Below, piece by piece: positions 10,610 to 22,126 of a DNA stretch of 64,000 nt; the stretch's first letter is position 1, and every line of letters starts with the position of its first letter. The notes beneath the pieces are model-generated. The model did no database searches. It was given only the letters and a program-made list of their open reading frames with translations, and was not told the origin of the DNA. The stretch lies in NCBI RefSeq assembly GCF_902635505.1, contig NC_045427.1, positions 58,430,539 to 58,494,538 on the forward strand. The letters are read 5' to 3'. This stretch comes from Sarcophilus harrisii. Lineage: Eukaryota > Chordata > Mammalia > Dasyuromorphia > Dasyuridae. The position numbers were made by a program, and so were the translations under genes.

Positions 10610-11760
10610 GCACATTCTTTCTTAAGGTACTGTTAACTATAATCATTGCTCAGCTATGCCTTGGAATTTGATTGAGAACTAGAGGCCCTTTTCCTCAGTA
10701 GGTCATATGGAAAACCCTGGAAGAGGAAGTCAGGCGGGGCATTTTTGCTAAGTCGCTGCTCTTTTAAACCCTGAAGTACATTTGTATTTATTCCAGTTAC
10801 ATCCTGATTGCCTTGACTTTTATTTGGTATCCTCTCAAGAGGGACATTTCAGAAATACAAGTTGTTGTTAGAAACCACAGTTTTCAATATCTAAATGTTA
10901 AAATCAATAGGAATATTCATTTTCTGTGTTTCCTTGTTGAAGTTTGTTGCCTGTACTTAAAATCACTGTTAAATTACTCTAAATTGTACTTCGATGTTTC
11001 AACACAACCATCTTTTGCCTGAGTGCTAGGCAAGAGTCAATAAACATTTATTAACCTATTCTATGCCAGGCACTGTGTTAAAGTGCTAAGGACTGGGGAC
11101 TCCAAGTCACTTGTATATAGACCCATTTATGGTGTTATTGTTACTCCTAGCTGGCTTTCCTTTGATAGTCATTCTTATTGCTTTTAATTGATTACTGTGC
11201 AGTCCAGATATGCATGGACTTAAATGTGCATGTATTATATTTCTTGTACATAGTTAGGCATATTGTCACTGTAGTATTCTTCTAGGTGGACATTCTATCT
11301 GGAGCTATGTCTAAGGAATGTACTGATTTTTAAAGTTTTTTGTTTCTTAATTTTAAAGGTAAGTTTTTGTTGATATTTTCTCTTTCTTATAGCAACATAG
11401 TAGAGCATGCATTTCCCTCTCTCCCTCCTAGAAAGCCATTCTATGTGACAAATATTTTCATTTTTATTTTATTTATATTGGCATACAGAAGCCACCTGAC
11501 AATGACTGCTGGAGATCCAACCCAGACCTGAAGAACGGACCTCCTCTTGTGAGAAGATGATGCAAGGAAACTGAGAGGCAGTTGCTGTTCTCTGTTGCTA
11601 GGCCCTTGCATTGTCTGACCCTTCTCCTCTTCCCTCTGCCTCCAATTTATCTCATTCCCAGTCCGAAACATCTGTGTCAGCAAAGGCTGCCTTGCAACTC
11701 CTTCAGATGTTATGATCCACAGCTGTGGAGGCTCTCGGAGAACTGACCTGTCCCTTAACA
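10610..11760. other. Mostly unrecognised; short L2 tail at 11036-11110
   Basis: 11036-11110 is an antisense L2 tail ('ttattaacctattctatgcc', 'aggcactgtgtt'). The rest has no gene I can support. The 106-residue minus-strand frame at 11441-11761 matches no protein I know. Confidence 0.5.
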
Positions 11761-11762
11761 TA

Positions 11763-11920
11763 TTTATTTATTTGTTTTTGCTGAGGCAATTGGGGTTGTA
11801 ACTTGTCCAGGGTTACACAGCCAGCAAGTGTTAAGTGTCTGAGACCAGATTTGAGCTTAGGTCCTCCTGACTTCAGGGCTGGAGCTGCACCACCCAGCTA
11901 CTGCACCACCCAGCTGACCC
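11763..11920 (-). mobile_element. Marsupial CORE-SINE (A-tailed type), antisense
   Basis: Reads 'tgctgaggcaattggggttg', 'acttgtccagggttacacag', 'gtgttaagtgtctgagacca' and 'cctcctgacttcagggctgg', then 'cagctactgcaccacccagctgaccc'-like head sequence with the last motif duplicated. This SINE type ends in poly(A) or a simple repeat, as at 16076 and 46703. Confidence 0.8.
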
Positions 11921-12049
11921 TGATAAATATTTTTTAAAGAAAAAAAATTAGGTAGCACACTTAATGGTTACATTGAAAAAATAGAAAGATATATATAATG
12001 TGTAACACCTGTGGAGCTCCCATCTCTACAAAGGAATAGGTTGGGAAAT

Positions 12050-12900
12050 ATCCTCTGTCTTTTCATTTGAGTTTCATTTGATTTTTACAATTTTGTCCTA
12101 TTTACTTTTAACTTTTTTGGTGTATTGTTCTTTTTATTTGCATTTTGAGTATATGTTGTTTCATTTGTTCTGCTTACTTCACTCTGCATCATAGCTCATG
12201 TAAATTTTCCTATGATTCTCTGTTTTCACTATCCTCATCATTTCTTATAGCACAGTAATATTCCGTTACATTCATATATCACAGTTTATTTAGCCATTCT
12301 TCAACTGATGGACTTCTACTTTGTTTCCAATTTTTAGCTATCACAAAAACTGTTGCTATAAATATTTTAGAATATATGGGGACTTTTCACTATATTGGCT
12401 TCTTTGGGGTATAAACTCGGTAATGGAGTCTTTGGTAAAAGGGGATGGACATTTTCATCACTGTATTTTCAGATTTCCAAAATGGTTTTAACATTTCATT
12501 GCCCCAACAATGTATAATGCTTATATTTCAATAACCCCTCCAACATTGACTGTTGAAAGTGGGAGGTGAACTGTGAGAATTGTTTTGATTTGCATTTCTC
12601 ATATAAAGGATTTGGAGGATTTTGAAAATGTGGTCGTGAATACTTTGTAGTTCTTTTGAGAATTATTTATTCATATTATTTGACCATTTATCTATTGGGG
12701 AATGATTCTTAGTTTTACACACACATACTATTTATCTTGGATACCAAGCCTTTATCAGAGAAATTTGATACAAAATTCTTTCATATTTGACCACTTGTCT
12801 TCTTGTCCTAAATGCATTAATATTGTTGTACAGAAGAGTTCCAATTCCCTCTTCTGCTATAAAGAAAGTATTATGTTTCTTCAATTACATTAATCTTTTT
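12050..12900 (-). mobile_element. L1 LINE, ORF2 C-terminal region
   Basis: The antisense order of the marsupial L1 ORF2 end is readable: 'ttctgcttacttcactctgc', 'cagtttatttagccattctt', 'tttgcatttctcatataaag' and 'ttatctattggggaatgatt'. The last motif lies upstream of the MQIKTTLRYH region in the gene. The copy is old, with many breaks. Confidence 0.75.
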
Positions 12901-13890
12901 TTTAAGGTGGACCTATTCCCACTGGCTTTCTTTCCTTTACCCTTGAATTCCTCTTTTCATTTGATATTTCCCCTTTCTCTCTACTCACTTCAACCAATCC
13001 TATTCTTTAGTTTTTAAATTTCATTTTTTGTATTTTTTTTCCAAAAAGGATTTCTCTTCAACTCTTTATTACCCATCTTCTCTGATTTATTATCTCATAC
13101 AATTATCTGGTCTTTTTCTTTTCTCTGTTTTCTTCATATAATCAAATCTTCCAAAGTATTTATTTTAGGCTCTCCCCTCTAGGTGTTTTCTGTTACTGCC
13201 CTGTAGGGTTTCCCTCATAGATTCCTTTTTTCTATTACAACTCATTTCCAGGACAATGTCAACTGTTGCAGCTGTCATGTCCCATGGTAGGGCACCTTTT
13301 TCACCATATCCCTGATTATTCAGCCCACCACTGATCTATAACCTCTCTTGTTGGTCTTCTTTTCTACATGTTCTTGGAAGTCTCCTCCTTGTGTCCATGC
13401 TTGCCCACTACTCCAGGTCCCAGTTGCCCCTAGGGTTTCCAAATCCCTTCCCTCCCCAAAGAAAAAACCCTCCCAGGAGAAGAGTTCTTCAAATAGTTTA
13501 AATTCACGAAATAATGCAGGCCCCATCCAATGTAAAGTCCTTATCTCCCTTCAACAACCTTCACTCTTCATTCATCAATGGAATCTTCTATCCATTTTTA
13601 AATCTTTACCCAGATTCCTTACACACTCTCCTGTAGATGCTTCTCTTTCTGATTCCACAAATGTTTCTTTTTCTTCATTGTTAGTCCTTGTTCTGACTAC
13701 AGTGAATCAATCACTCCTCTCTATCCTTCTGCTCCCCTCCCTACTTTTATGTACCTCTCATGTTGTAATTAGAATCCCACAAAAGAAGCATTAATTCACA
13801 TAGAAGTAGGGTACTGCTAGTGTCTCTCCATAATACCTCCTTCTGTCTCTTCACTATTACTTCTACCAAAATTTCACCTTCACCCCTGTA
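12901..13890. other. Pyrimidine-rich, unassigned
   Basis: T- and C-rich sequence between an L1 and a HAL1 fragment, both antisense. It may be the far 3' region of the HAL1 or another decayed element. The 148-residue frame at 13348-13794 (+) is low in complexity and not recognised. Confidence 0.4.
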
Positions 13891-13899
13891 TGCTTGTGT

Positions 13900-15060
13900 A
13901 CATTTATAAAGAATTCTCTTACCGGACTCTTTTATCTCAGTTCACTGCTGTTACAACTCCTTGTCTGCTGTATTTATTCATTTCTCCTACATTTCTGTTG
14001 TTTGGAGATGATTAAAGGGCAAATAATCTCTTAATATTTTGGTTTTATTTTTAAAAGTATTTCAAATTTTTTGTTATTGAACTATCATCTTCTGTCTTGC
14101 ATGGTTAAGCTCAGATTTGTAGGATAGGTCACCCTGGGCTGCATTCTAAGCTCCATTGCTTTTTATAAGACATTGTATTTCCTCCTCCTTTTTGTAGTGG
14201 ATGGTGAATAGTTTTGCAGTATTTGAATATTCTTTCCTTTGTATTTGAAGGTCTTTCTCTTTATCACTTTAAGAATTTGATGTTTCTGAGTTGAAATATC
14301 AAACTTAACTACTATGTGTCTTGGAGTTTGCAACCTTCTTTTTTTTTTTTTTTCCCTAGACTTAATATGTGAATTCTTTCAACTGGAATTTCATCTTCTA
14401 GATTTAGAAATTCTGGGTAGTTCCTTTCTATTATTTCTTTCATTATGATATTAAGATTCTTTGTCCTGTCATGTTTTTCTTGTTGATTCCTTTTATGGGA
14501 GTCCAAGTCTCCTGTCTTTAAGTTCAGTGTATTTTGCTTTCATAATAAAAACATTTTCTTTTAATATTATTGTACATCCTTTTTTCCAAGTTGTCCTTCA
14601 CTTCTGTGTATTTGATTACCAATCTATTGTTTTCTGATAGGGCTTACCATTGAAGATGCAAGTTTTTCTATTTTGTTAATTATTTTTGCTGTACAGAATG
14701 TAAATTCTGCTCTAATAATTCTCATTTCTTTTTTAAATTAATCAGGAAAAACATGTTCTCAGATTCTACAGTGTTCTTTGTCTTGGATCATTTTCCTTTA
14801 TTTTGTAGTATCTATTCATAGATGCCTGAGCCCATTTACTTATTCTGGAGGAATTCTGTTGTTGTTGCTGTTCCTATTGATTTATCTATTTATTTTCAAA
14901 GTATTTATGTTTTCTTCTTCCTGAAATCTTTGCTACTTTCAAACCTTCTTTCCCCCTTACTATTCACTTTCTAACACTCTCTTCTCTGTAGTTTCTTTGG
15001 GAGCTTTGTGTCAAAGCATCATCACAGTCTTTTTCCATTCTTGTCATTTATGGTTCAACC
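13900..15060 (-). mobile_element. HAL1-type LINE (ORF1-only relative of L1)
   Basis: In antisense this follows the HAL1 layout. The minus-strand peptide at 14312-14506 contains 'NLNIIMKEIIERNYPEFLNL' and then 'PVERIHILSL', which matches L1-type ORF1 protein (IIEENFPNL...). Beyond it in the 3' direction come 'actatgtgtcttggagtttg' and 'gtatttgaaggtctttctct', which match the HAL1 region I remember as 'atgtgtcttggtgtagat' and 'ctttcaagattctctcttt'. No endonuclease or reverse-transcriptase sequence is visible next to ORF1, as expected for HAL1. The 5' limit could reach 15500. Confidence 0.6.
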
Positions 15061-16060
15061 TGTATCTCTGCCCCAAGAAACTTTTGGATGGTCAGAACTA
15101 ACTTCAGTTGGATGCTGTGTTCTTTCCCTTAGGCTTGGTGGAGTACTGCAATCTGCCTACTTTCCTGTCCTCTCCAAATGGTATTCTATCTTATGACCTG
15201 TCCCACTCCCTCTATTCTCCAGTTCTTTAATCAGAGCTTTGTAGCACTGGTACTTCTGGGTTGCAGTCTCTGTCAGGTTTTTGCTCCAAAATGGTTATGG
15301 CTAATCTGGCTGTTGAGGCTTGAGTAAACCTGTAGCCTGGATCTGGAGTCTCCACTGCACTGGGAGGAGAGAAGAGAGGCTATTGGGGATTTTCATGTAA
15401 GTTTGTGTTGTGTTCTTGAGTGTGTTAGTGCTTGCTTCCAATAGTGTGCAAAGTGAGGGAGAGATGCTGAGCGAGCTCAGTCAGTAAATGTTCATTCCTG
15501 GATTTTTTTTTAAACCTTCTTTTGGATTCTGGGTATCCTAACCCTCAGAAGCAACTGAAATTGCTTTATCTTTGGCATATAATTTCATTTTGGAGAGGAG
15601 TAAAAGGTCATGGGGATTGGAAAAAATGTTTAGTCTGCCATCTTTTTGTTCATGTGAACGCATATTGTACTGTCAATATATATGTTTTATTTAAGTTTCA
15701 ATGTTAACAAAAGTTGGTTACTTAGGATGCCAGGAAAATCATCCTTAGTATTTTTAAGCATTGATACTTGTGTTTATTCCATACATTTATAGGTTCTGGA
15801 TTTATCCCAGCTGATGTTTGCAAGGGATTATAAGGAGTTTCAGCCCAGGGAAGGAATGTAATCCCAGTTCCAATGCCTATTGGTATGGGACTCCTTATTT
15901 GAGTAAAAGTATGGGAGAATAGTGCTCTACATCTGCATGAGGGATGCAACTTCATTGGCAAGAGTAGAAGAGAGGTCTTCATTTTTTTTTCAAACTTCTT
16001 TTCTTCAGGTCTCTTCAAGTCTCTTTGGGCTCTGTCGTTACTGTCTGACTTCCAGCTTCA
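15061..16060. other. Mostly unassigned; possible 5' part of the HAL1
   Basis: 15060-15500 is richer in G and C and could be the HAL1 or L1 5' region in antisense. I could not match it firmly. No gene is supported. Confidence 0.4.
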
Positions 16061-16062
16061 AA

Positions 16063-16209
16063 AGAGAATATGAATGGGGCAGCTAGATGGTGTAATGGAT
16101 AGAGCAACAGCCCGGAAGTCAGGAGGACCTGAGTTCAAATGTAGCCTCAGACACTTAACATGTCCTAGCTGTGTGACCTTGGGTAAGTCACTTAACCATA
16201 ATTGTCTCA

Positions 16210-16269
<60 letters not shown>

Positions 16270-16276
16270 TATGAAT
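16063..16276 (+). mobile_element. Young CORE-SINE with (GA)n tail and 13-bp target duplication
   Basis: The SINE body runs from 16076 ('ggggcagctagatggtgtaa') through 'cctgagttcaaatgtagcct' and 'ccttgggtaagtcacttaac' to 'gtctcagca', then a GA repeat of about 56 bases (16212-16263). The 13-base sequence agagaatatgaat occurs perfectly at 16063-16075 and 16264-16276, a clean target-site duplication. The intact head, CORE and duplication mark it as younger than most repeats here. Confidence 0.92.
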
Positions 16277-16279
16277 GAT

Positions 16280-17760
16280 GCTAACCCCACTTCAAGTTGC
16301 TGAAAGTAAAAGACTGTTTGGGAGGAGGCTGAGAAGAGAGGAATAGACAGTCTATCACGTCTCTATCCAAACTTGCTATACCAAAGACTTTGAGCCTAGA
16401 GTCTCTTTCCCTCCCTCCCCCACCTCTTTCTTCCCTAAATTCTTTCTTTCTCCTGAGCTGATTTTCTTTTATTCCCAATGGCAGAGTTCTTTCATTCTAT
16501 ATCATCTGGTATGCATTCTCTGATTTATGTTTTGCTATCAAGTTGGACAAATGGGTTTCTTTGCTAAGTGCTATGTGTGTTTATTGTGAAATTGATATTT
16601 GGTATGAAGGAAATCGAATCTTGGCTATAAAGCTTAGGGTTCTGTTTCTCCCAATAATGAAACAGTGATCAGAGCTTAGCTTGAACTCAAAAATCATATT
16701 CCCTAGACCAACAATATTTAAAGGACCAGGTAGTTATAATTCTAGTTCAGTGTCCCTTGTCTCTGAGGATAGCAGAGTCCATGTCTGACCTCAATCTCTT
16801 GCTTTTCCTTCTGAGGGGAATGAAAGTCAAAGGGGTGGGGGGAGGGAGAAGAAGAGACTATAGTTGTCTCTTTTGCTTGCTTCTGAGCCATATGACACCC
16901 TACTACTATATGTAGGGATAGTCCCTCATCACCTGTCCTCATGGTGCTTACAGTCTAATGTCTCCATTAGAGCCAAATGCTTCTTATCCTATGTAATTCT
17001 TGTCCATGTCCTCCTTTAAACCTTCTATAAATCCTTCAGGGAAGATTTTCCTAGAACACTGGGAATCTTCTAGTTACTTTATTATTTCATGAATATCAGA
17101 GTATCATTCCAACTGTCCATTACCCCTCACTTAAATGATTGGAATGGGGAGTGGTGGTGGTGATCAGGGAGTGTGTAATGCTGCAGCTCATAAACTTCTA
17201 CATCTCTGCTTTCCACCATGATTATCAGTTGACCATCATTTAGTCAGCCAGACTTGGTAGTTTTTAGACATGGGTATGTGCTAAGTGGGACCAGTAAGAA
17301 CATTTGGTATGACACCTCCATCCCTCCTAGACTAAAATCAGAGAGTTGGAAAGTCTTTTCTCCTCTTTGTGGGATGCACAAGAAGAAAGTAGTGTTGCCC
17401 TTGGTTTCTGATACAAATTCTACTGGAGAAGGAGCAGGAGCCGTGCTGAGATGCTGATGGGAACATAGGAAGTTCAAAATCCACCAATTTTGACCAAAGG
17501 GCAGATGTAGAATTTAAGGCCAAAATTGATATACTTCCCTTTCCCCAAGGAAAATAATCTTAGGGAATATAGCTTAATGTCTTCTCCTCATTCACCTCTG
17601 AATCAAATCTGAATAATACTAGATGCTCAAATTACTTCATTTCTGAATTAGTATTCTATTTTACATATGACCTTACCCTTCCCTGAGGTATGGCTAAATT
17701 TCCTCAACCATTGTAGTTCATTCAAAGACTTTTCCCACAACCTGAAGTCTTTGGTTGAGA
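16280..17760. other. No gene or recognised repeat
   Basis: About 1.5 kb of repeat-poor upstream flank with a few short overlapping frames on both strands (17244-17523) that match nothing I know. Confidence 0.5.
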
Positions 17761-17764
17761 CTTG

Positions 17765-17855
17765 TTCTTGATTGAATGAAATAATATTTGTAAAGCATTT
17801 AGCACAGTGCTTGGCACATAGCAGGCACTATATAAATATTCCCTCTGCTCTCTTG
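17765..17855 (+). repeat. MIR 3' tail
   Basis: 'taaagcatttagcacagtgc' and 'ttggcacatagcaggcacta' then 'tataaat' match the MIR 3' end. Confidence 0.7.
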
Positions 17856-18169
17856 TTCTTAAATTGTTGCCATATCAGGGCATCTTATTCTTTACTTTAA
17901 GAGGGTAGGGTAACTCTTGATTTATTCATTCAACTCCACCCTAACATATAAAGTACAGTTTGACCTGGAAGGTACACAGTATTTCTCTGCTGTGAATATT
18001 GCTTGTGCTTGAGAACCTGCCTAGAATACAATGCCTTTAAACTTTGAAAGACTGGGGGTTTCTGCTGGGGGTTCCAGAAAATAAAGGATTTATGAATCTT
18101 TTCTCTCAGTCCCTAAAAATTGATTTGTTAGAAATAAGCCCAAGAATTACTCTTATAACAATTGTATAT

Positions 18170-18716
18170 ATGCTTCCTTTTTCCCTCTGGCATTGCCAAC
18201 ACCTTTCTGCAAAACTTCATCACCTCAAACCTGCACACTTCAATACTTTCCCTCTCATAACCCCCCTTTCATCTCCTCCCCATCCTCTAATTGAATGTCA
18301 AAGTGATCTTTCTAAAGCCCAGGTCTGACTATTTCACCTCCTTACAAAGTAAGTTTCATTGGCTTTCTATCATCTCCGGGGGCAAATACAAACCCTATGT
18401 TTGGCATTCAAAACCCTTCATTACATGCTTCTCTCCCTCTTCTCCAATCTTCCATCTTTTTTAAGTGCTCTCCACCCCCTGGCCTTTTACTCCATGTTCA
18501 CTGCAATCCAGTTAACATGGGTTTACTTACTATTCCTTGCACTAGATACTTTATTCCCAGTTTCTAGGCTTCCAAGCATTCCTTGAAATCCCAGCTAAAA
18601 TCCCTTTTCTACAAGAAGCATTTCTCAAAACCTTTAATTCTATTTCCTTTTCTTGTTTGATTATCTTCAATTTACATATATATTTGTACATAGCTGCTTG
18701 CATGTTGGATTATTTG
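18170..18716 (+). mobile_element. L2 LINE 3' region
   Basis: Sense L2: 'aggtctgactatttcacctc', 'ttcattggctttctatcatc', 'ggcattcaaaacccttcatt', 'aaatcccagctaaaatccct' and 'tctacaagaagcatttctc' occur in the order of the L2 ORF2 end and 3' UTR. It stops at the retroviral LTR that follows. Confidence 0.8.
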
Positions 18717-18746
18717 AATTTTTTTTGTTTCTGAATTTATGGGTTC

Positions 18747-19336
18747 CTGTAAGCGAAGGGGGAGGGAAACTGTTCCCTTTATTGAAGCTGTGTTCTCCTT
18801 AAGATTATCACTCTGAAACTGTGTTAACTGTATTCCCTTTAAGATTGTTACTCTGAAACTGTATTTCCTTTTGATCTGTGATCCCTTTTGGAGTCTCAGC
18901 CCCTCCTAGGGAAGACATATCCTCCCAGATAAGTTATCTTTCTGGGATGCCAGAGCCTTTGATTCAATTAGAAATCTTGGTCCAAAAGCACCCCTTTGAA
19001 GTGTTGTTAATTCCAATAGGAGATCTGGGCTGGATACTGATAAGCATCTAAACCTGGGAACCTGATTCCTGGTCTCAAGACTCCCTTTTAAAGAGCATTT
19101 TCTGGACTCACTCTTTGCAGAGGCCCAAGCAATTTGCTAGGACCCTGCCTGCTGAGAAGGCATTTTCTTCTCAGCGCAAGAATCCATTTCCCTAATAGGT
19201 CTTTGCCACTATAGAAGTCAGTCTCTTAGCAAACTGATTACTATCCAACAATAAACTTTCATTTTGCTATTAATAATTCGGGATAAATGAATTCTTTCAT
19301 TTTAAACCTTGGCCAATTAAAAGGGGATTTTTAACA
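18747..19336 (+). mobile_element. Endogenous retrovirus LTR (fossil)
   Basis: This is an LTR of roughly 570-590 bp with TG...CA ends. The start is either TGTAAG at 18747 or TGTTCC at 18771. A purine tract at 18755-18769, just before 18771, resembles a polypurine tract and favours the second. The U3 holds a 40-bp tandem duplication (18788-18827 and 18828-18867), a TATA-like TTTTAAAG (19086-19093) and an AATAAA signal (19250-19255). It ends at TTTTTAACA. No matching target duplication is clear and no coding region is attached. A gammaretrovirus-like (ERV1) source is a guess. Confidence 0.65.
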
Positions 19337-19339
19337 ACT

Positions 19340-19865
19340 CTCTTATTGCCACTAACCTCATCACTACTGGGAATTGAGGGGATACAAACCTCATCAAAAG
19401 GACTTTGTATCTTATGTATTTCCCACATTGGTTGGTTGAAATAAGAGCTGTTCCATTATCTGACATCCATTTTGTATATTGAATACCTTTGTGTGAAAAA
19501 GAAATCAGGTATTTTTGATTTATTTTTAGTTTGATTATAGGAATAAGCTCTTTTCTTTAGGAAGAGTTAAGTTTAGGTTGCCTATAGATTTAATGAAGAG
19601 ACTGAGAAGACTTTGTTGTTTACAAACAGACAATTTAGAGGCAAAAAATAATTTTAAGATTATAAGGTTTTTCAAAATGTTAAGTCCCCCTTTCTAGGAA
19701 ATTAATGTATAAGCATCTATCACAACAGAATTACAAATAGGACCCTGATTAATGTTTTTAATTAGCTTTGGCAGACTGTTTAGGGAGAGATGACAAAACA
19801 ATTTCAAATCTGCCAGGGAATTTCTATGCTTGGAATTTGTAGTAAATTCCTCAAGGATTTAAAAA
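19340..19865. other. No gene or recognised repeat
   Basis: AT-rich sequence right of the LTR. I see no retroviral coding sequence in it. Confidence 0.45.
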
Positions 19866-19869
19866 ATAA

Positions 19870-20870
19870 TAATAAACATTTATTGAGCACCAACCATATA
19901 TAAATCACTATATCAACCATCTCCCCAAATTCAGTTCAATTCAACAAATGTGTATTAGGTACCTTCTGTGCAAAGGCACTCTGTTTATTAGATACTGGGG
20001 AGAACAGGACTTACAGGAAACATATACATACTTTCAAGAACATATATTCTATTTGCGTGGGGGTGAGAGGAAGAGGTAGTAAGTATACTGTATATATAAA
20101 TAAGTGTAGTTGAAGAAAAATTGAGGAAGAAGAGAATGCTAGCAATTTGGGTGATCAGAGAAGGCTTCATGTAAGTAATCACCTGAGGTAAGCCTTGAAG
20201 GAAGAGAAGGATTCTGAGAAGCAGTGTGTAGAAGTCCTGCATTCAGAACCTGGAGGACAGCTTATGCTAATGCATGGAAGATGGAATGTTGAGGTCTGGG
20301 AAAAGTAGGTGTGGATCAGGTTTTTTTTTTGGGGGGAGGATTTGCATTTTATGTCATTCATAGGCTTATGATCTTAGGAAGATTACTTTTGGCAGTAGTT
20401 TGGATGCTTGATTGGCAGAGAGACTGGAAGCAAGAATATTATTTAGAAGCTTATTGCAATTGCAGAGGTCAGAGGTGATAAGGCACTGAACTAGGATTGT
20501 GGCAGAAATTGGGAATTTTATAGGACAGGCAAATTTAGTGGAGGAAGATCATGTTTTGGGCATATTGAGTCTGAGGTGCCTATGTGATTTCCAGAAGGAG
20601 ATTTCTAACAGGCAGTTGATATTGCATGCCTAGAATTAGATTTGTAGCTCTGGGGATTATCCATGTACAGGTGATACTTGAACTTGTGGGAGTTAATGAG
20701 ATGTATGAGGAAAAGTATTTAAAGAAAGAAAAAAGGAAGACTAGGGTTAGAACCCTGGCAGATACCTATACTAAGGGATTTAGGAGATAGATTAAGATCC
20801 TGTGAAAGAAGACCAAGAGAGAACAAGTCAACCTTCAAAAACCTGGGTTACCCTTATGAATTTTCTCCTG
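19870..20870 (-). repeat. L2-type 3' region, long antisense fragment
   Basis: Begins 'aaacatttattgagcaccaa' and 'gtaccttctgtgcaaaggca'. It continues through 'gaaggcttcatgtaagtaat', 'gtaagccttgaaggaagaga', 'ttattgcaattgcagaggtc' and 'ccttggcagata'-like text ('agaaccctggcagatacc'). This is a common old mammalian arrangement that I assign to L2 with moderate certainty. Confidence 0.5.
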
Positions 20871-21515
20871 AAGAGTCTGAATATAGGGTCAATTGCTTCA
20901 TAATAATATTAGTTTTACCATTAGAAATAATGAATGAGAAATTCAGAGTGTTGGAAAAATATCAATAATGGTATTCTGGGTTTTAGGCACAAGTATGACA
21001 GAAATAATTTTTAAAAATTGATCATGCTTCCACATTGAAGCAATCCAAGAATTTCCAACAGAGAGATAAAGACACAGAGACAGAGGAATTTATAGGAATC
21101 AACAAGAAAAATGTTACCATAGGATAAAGAACAGTTTTGGGTTAAGATTCTACTCCATTTAATGGAATAATAGTCTCCAGCTCCTTCTTGAGATTCATTT
21201 TCTAAACCACATATCCCTTTTTGACTATGATCTCTTGTCAATATCCTAGAGATACCTTCAGAATGGGGGAAGATTCCAAATCTCATCATTTCAGGAGATA
21301 GGGAAGGCTATGATCTTAACTAAACAAGAAGAATTTCTAGTTCTAAGTCTGCTAACCATTCTTAATACCATTTCCTCCGGCCTTAGCTTTCATTCTTGAC
21401 CTTTCACACACTTTCTTAAGAGAAGAATTATATCTAAGAGAAAGCAGGATAATCCAGTTAGGCTAGAGAAATATTTATTTATTAATATTGTCAGTTGAAT
21501 TTAAAGAGAGATTTG
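20871..21515. other. No gene or recognised repeat
   Basis: AT-rich intergenic DNA. The 92-residue minus-strand frame (21011-21289) is not recognised. Confidence 0.5.
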
Positions 21516-21519
21516 GAAT

Positions 21520-21862
21520 ATGCTTCTTCAAGAGAAGCATGAAAAGACTTGTATGAATTGAAGCAGAATGAGAAAAGTAAATAGAACCAGAAAAATATCA
21601 TTGCAATTACACGAAAGAAAACAATGCTAAAAAGCAATCAATCTCAGTAACTTTAATGACCAATCTCAGTTGCAGAGAACTGATGATGAAATATACTTTT
21701 CTTCCCTCAATAGGGGAACTGATGAATGTAGAATATTGTGTACAACATGTTCAGTTGTGTCTTAAATATTTATCCTTCTTAGAAGGCAAGACTGATAGGG
21801 GAAATAGTTTAAGGGGAAATTACTAATGGAAGAAAAACAAAAAAGCATCAGAAAAAATTGAA
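21520..21862 (+). mobile_element. L1 LINE 3' end
   Basis: 'gacttgtatgaattgaagca' and 'agtaaatagaaccagaaaaa' match the sense L1 ORF2 end and 3' UTR ('acttgcatgaattgatgctg...agcagaaccaggag'). It ends in an A-rich stretch near 21830-21860. Confidence 0.7.
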
Positions 21863-22004
21863 AATTTTATGGCTCACCTTCATATGCAATACTTTGAAAA
21901 GCACTTTTCTCACAACAAACCAATGAGATGAAATTAGGGATTATTGTGAAGTCTTTTCTTGAGGTCAAAAAAATCAACTTCATTAGTACAAGATGGGGAA
22001 GACA

Positions 22005-22100
22005 TTCAGTCCAATTCAACAAGCACTTACTACATTCTAGGTACCGGAGCCACAAAAATAAAAATGAAACAGCCCTTGTCCTCAAATAACTTACATTAAA
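22005..22100 (-). repeat. L2 3' tail, antisense
   Basis: 'aagcacttactacattctag', 'aatgaaacagcccttgtcct' and 'caaataacttacatt' are the reversed L2 tail. Confidence 0.65.
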
Positions 22101-22126
22101 ATGGAATGACAGTTTGAAAAAGATCT

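Noticed and set aside
16076-16210. tRNA-like heads of SINEs as possible tRNA genes
   Set aside because: The heads carry remnants of promoter boxes but cannot form complete tRNAs and are repeated across the window as SINE parts.
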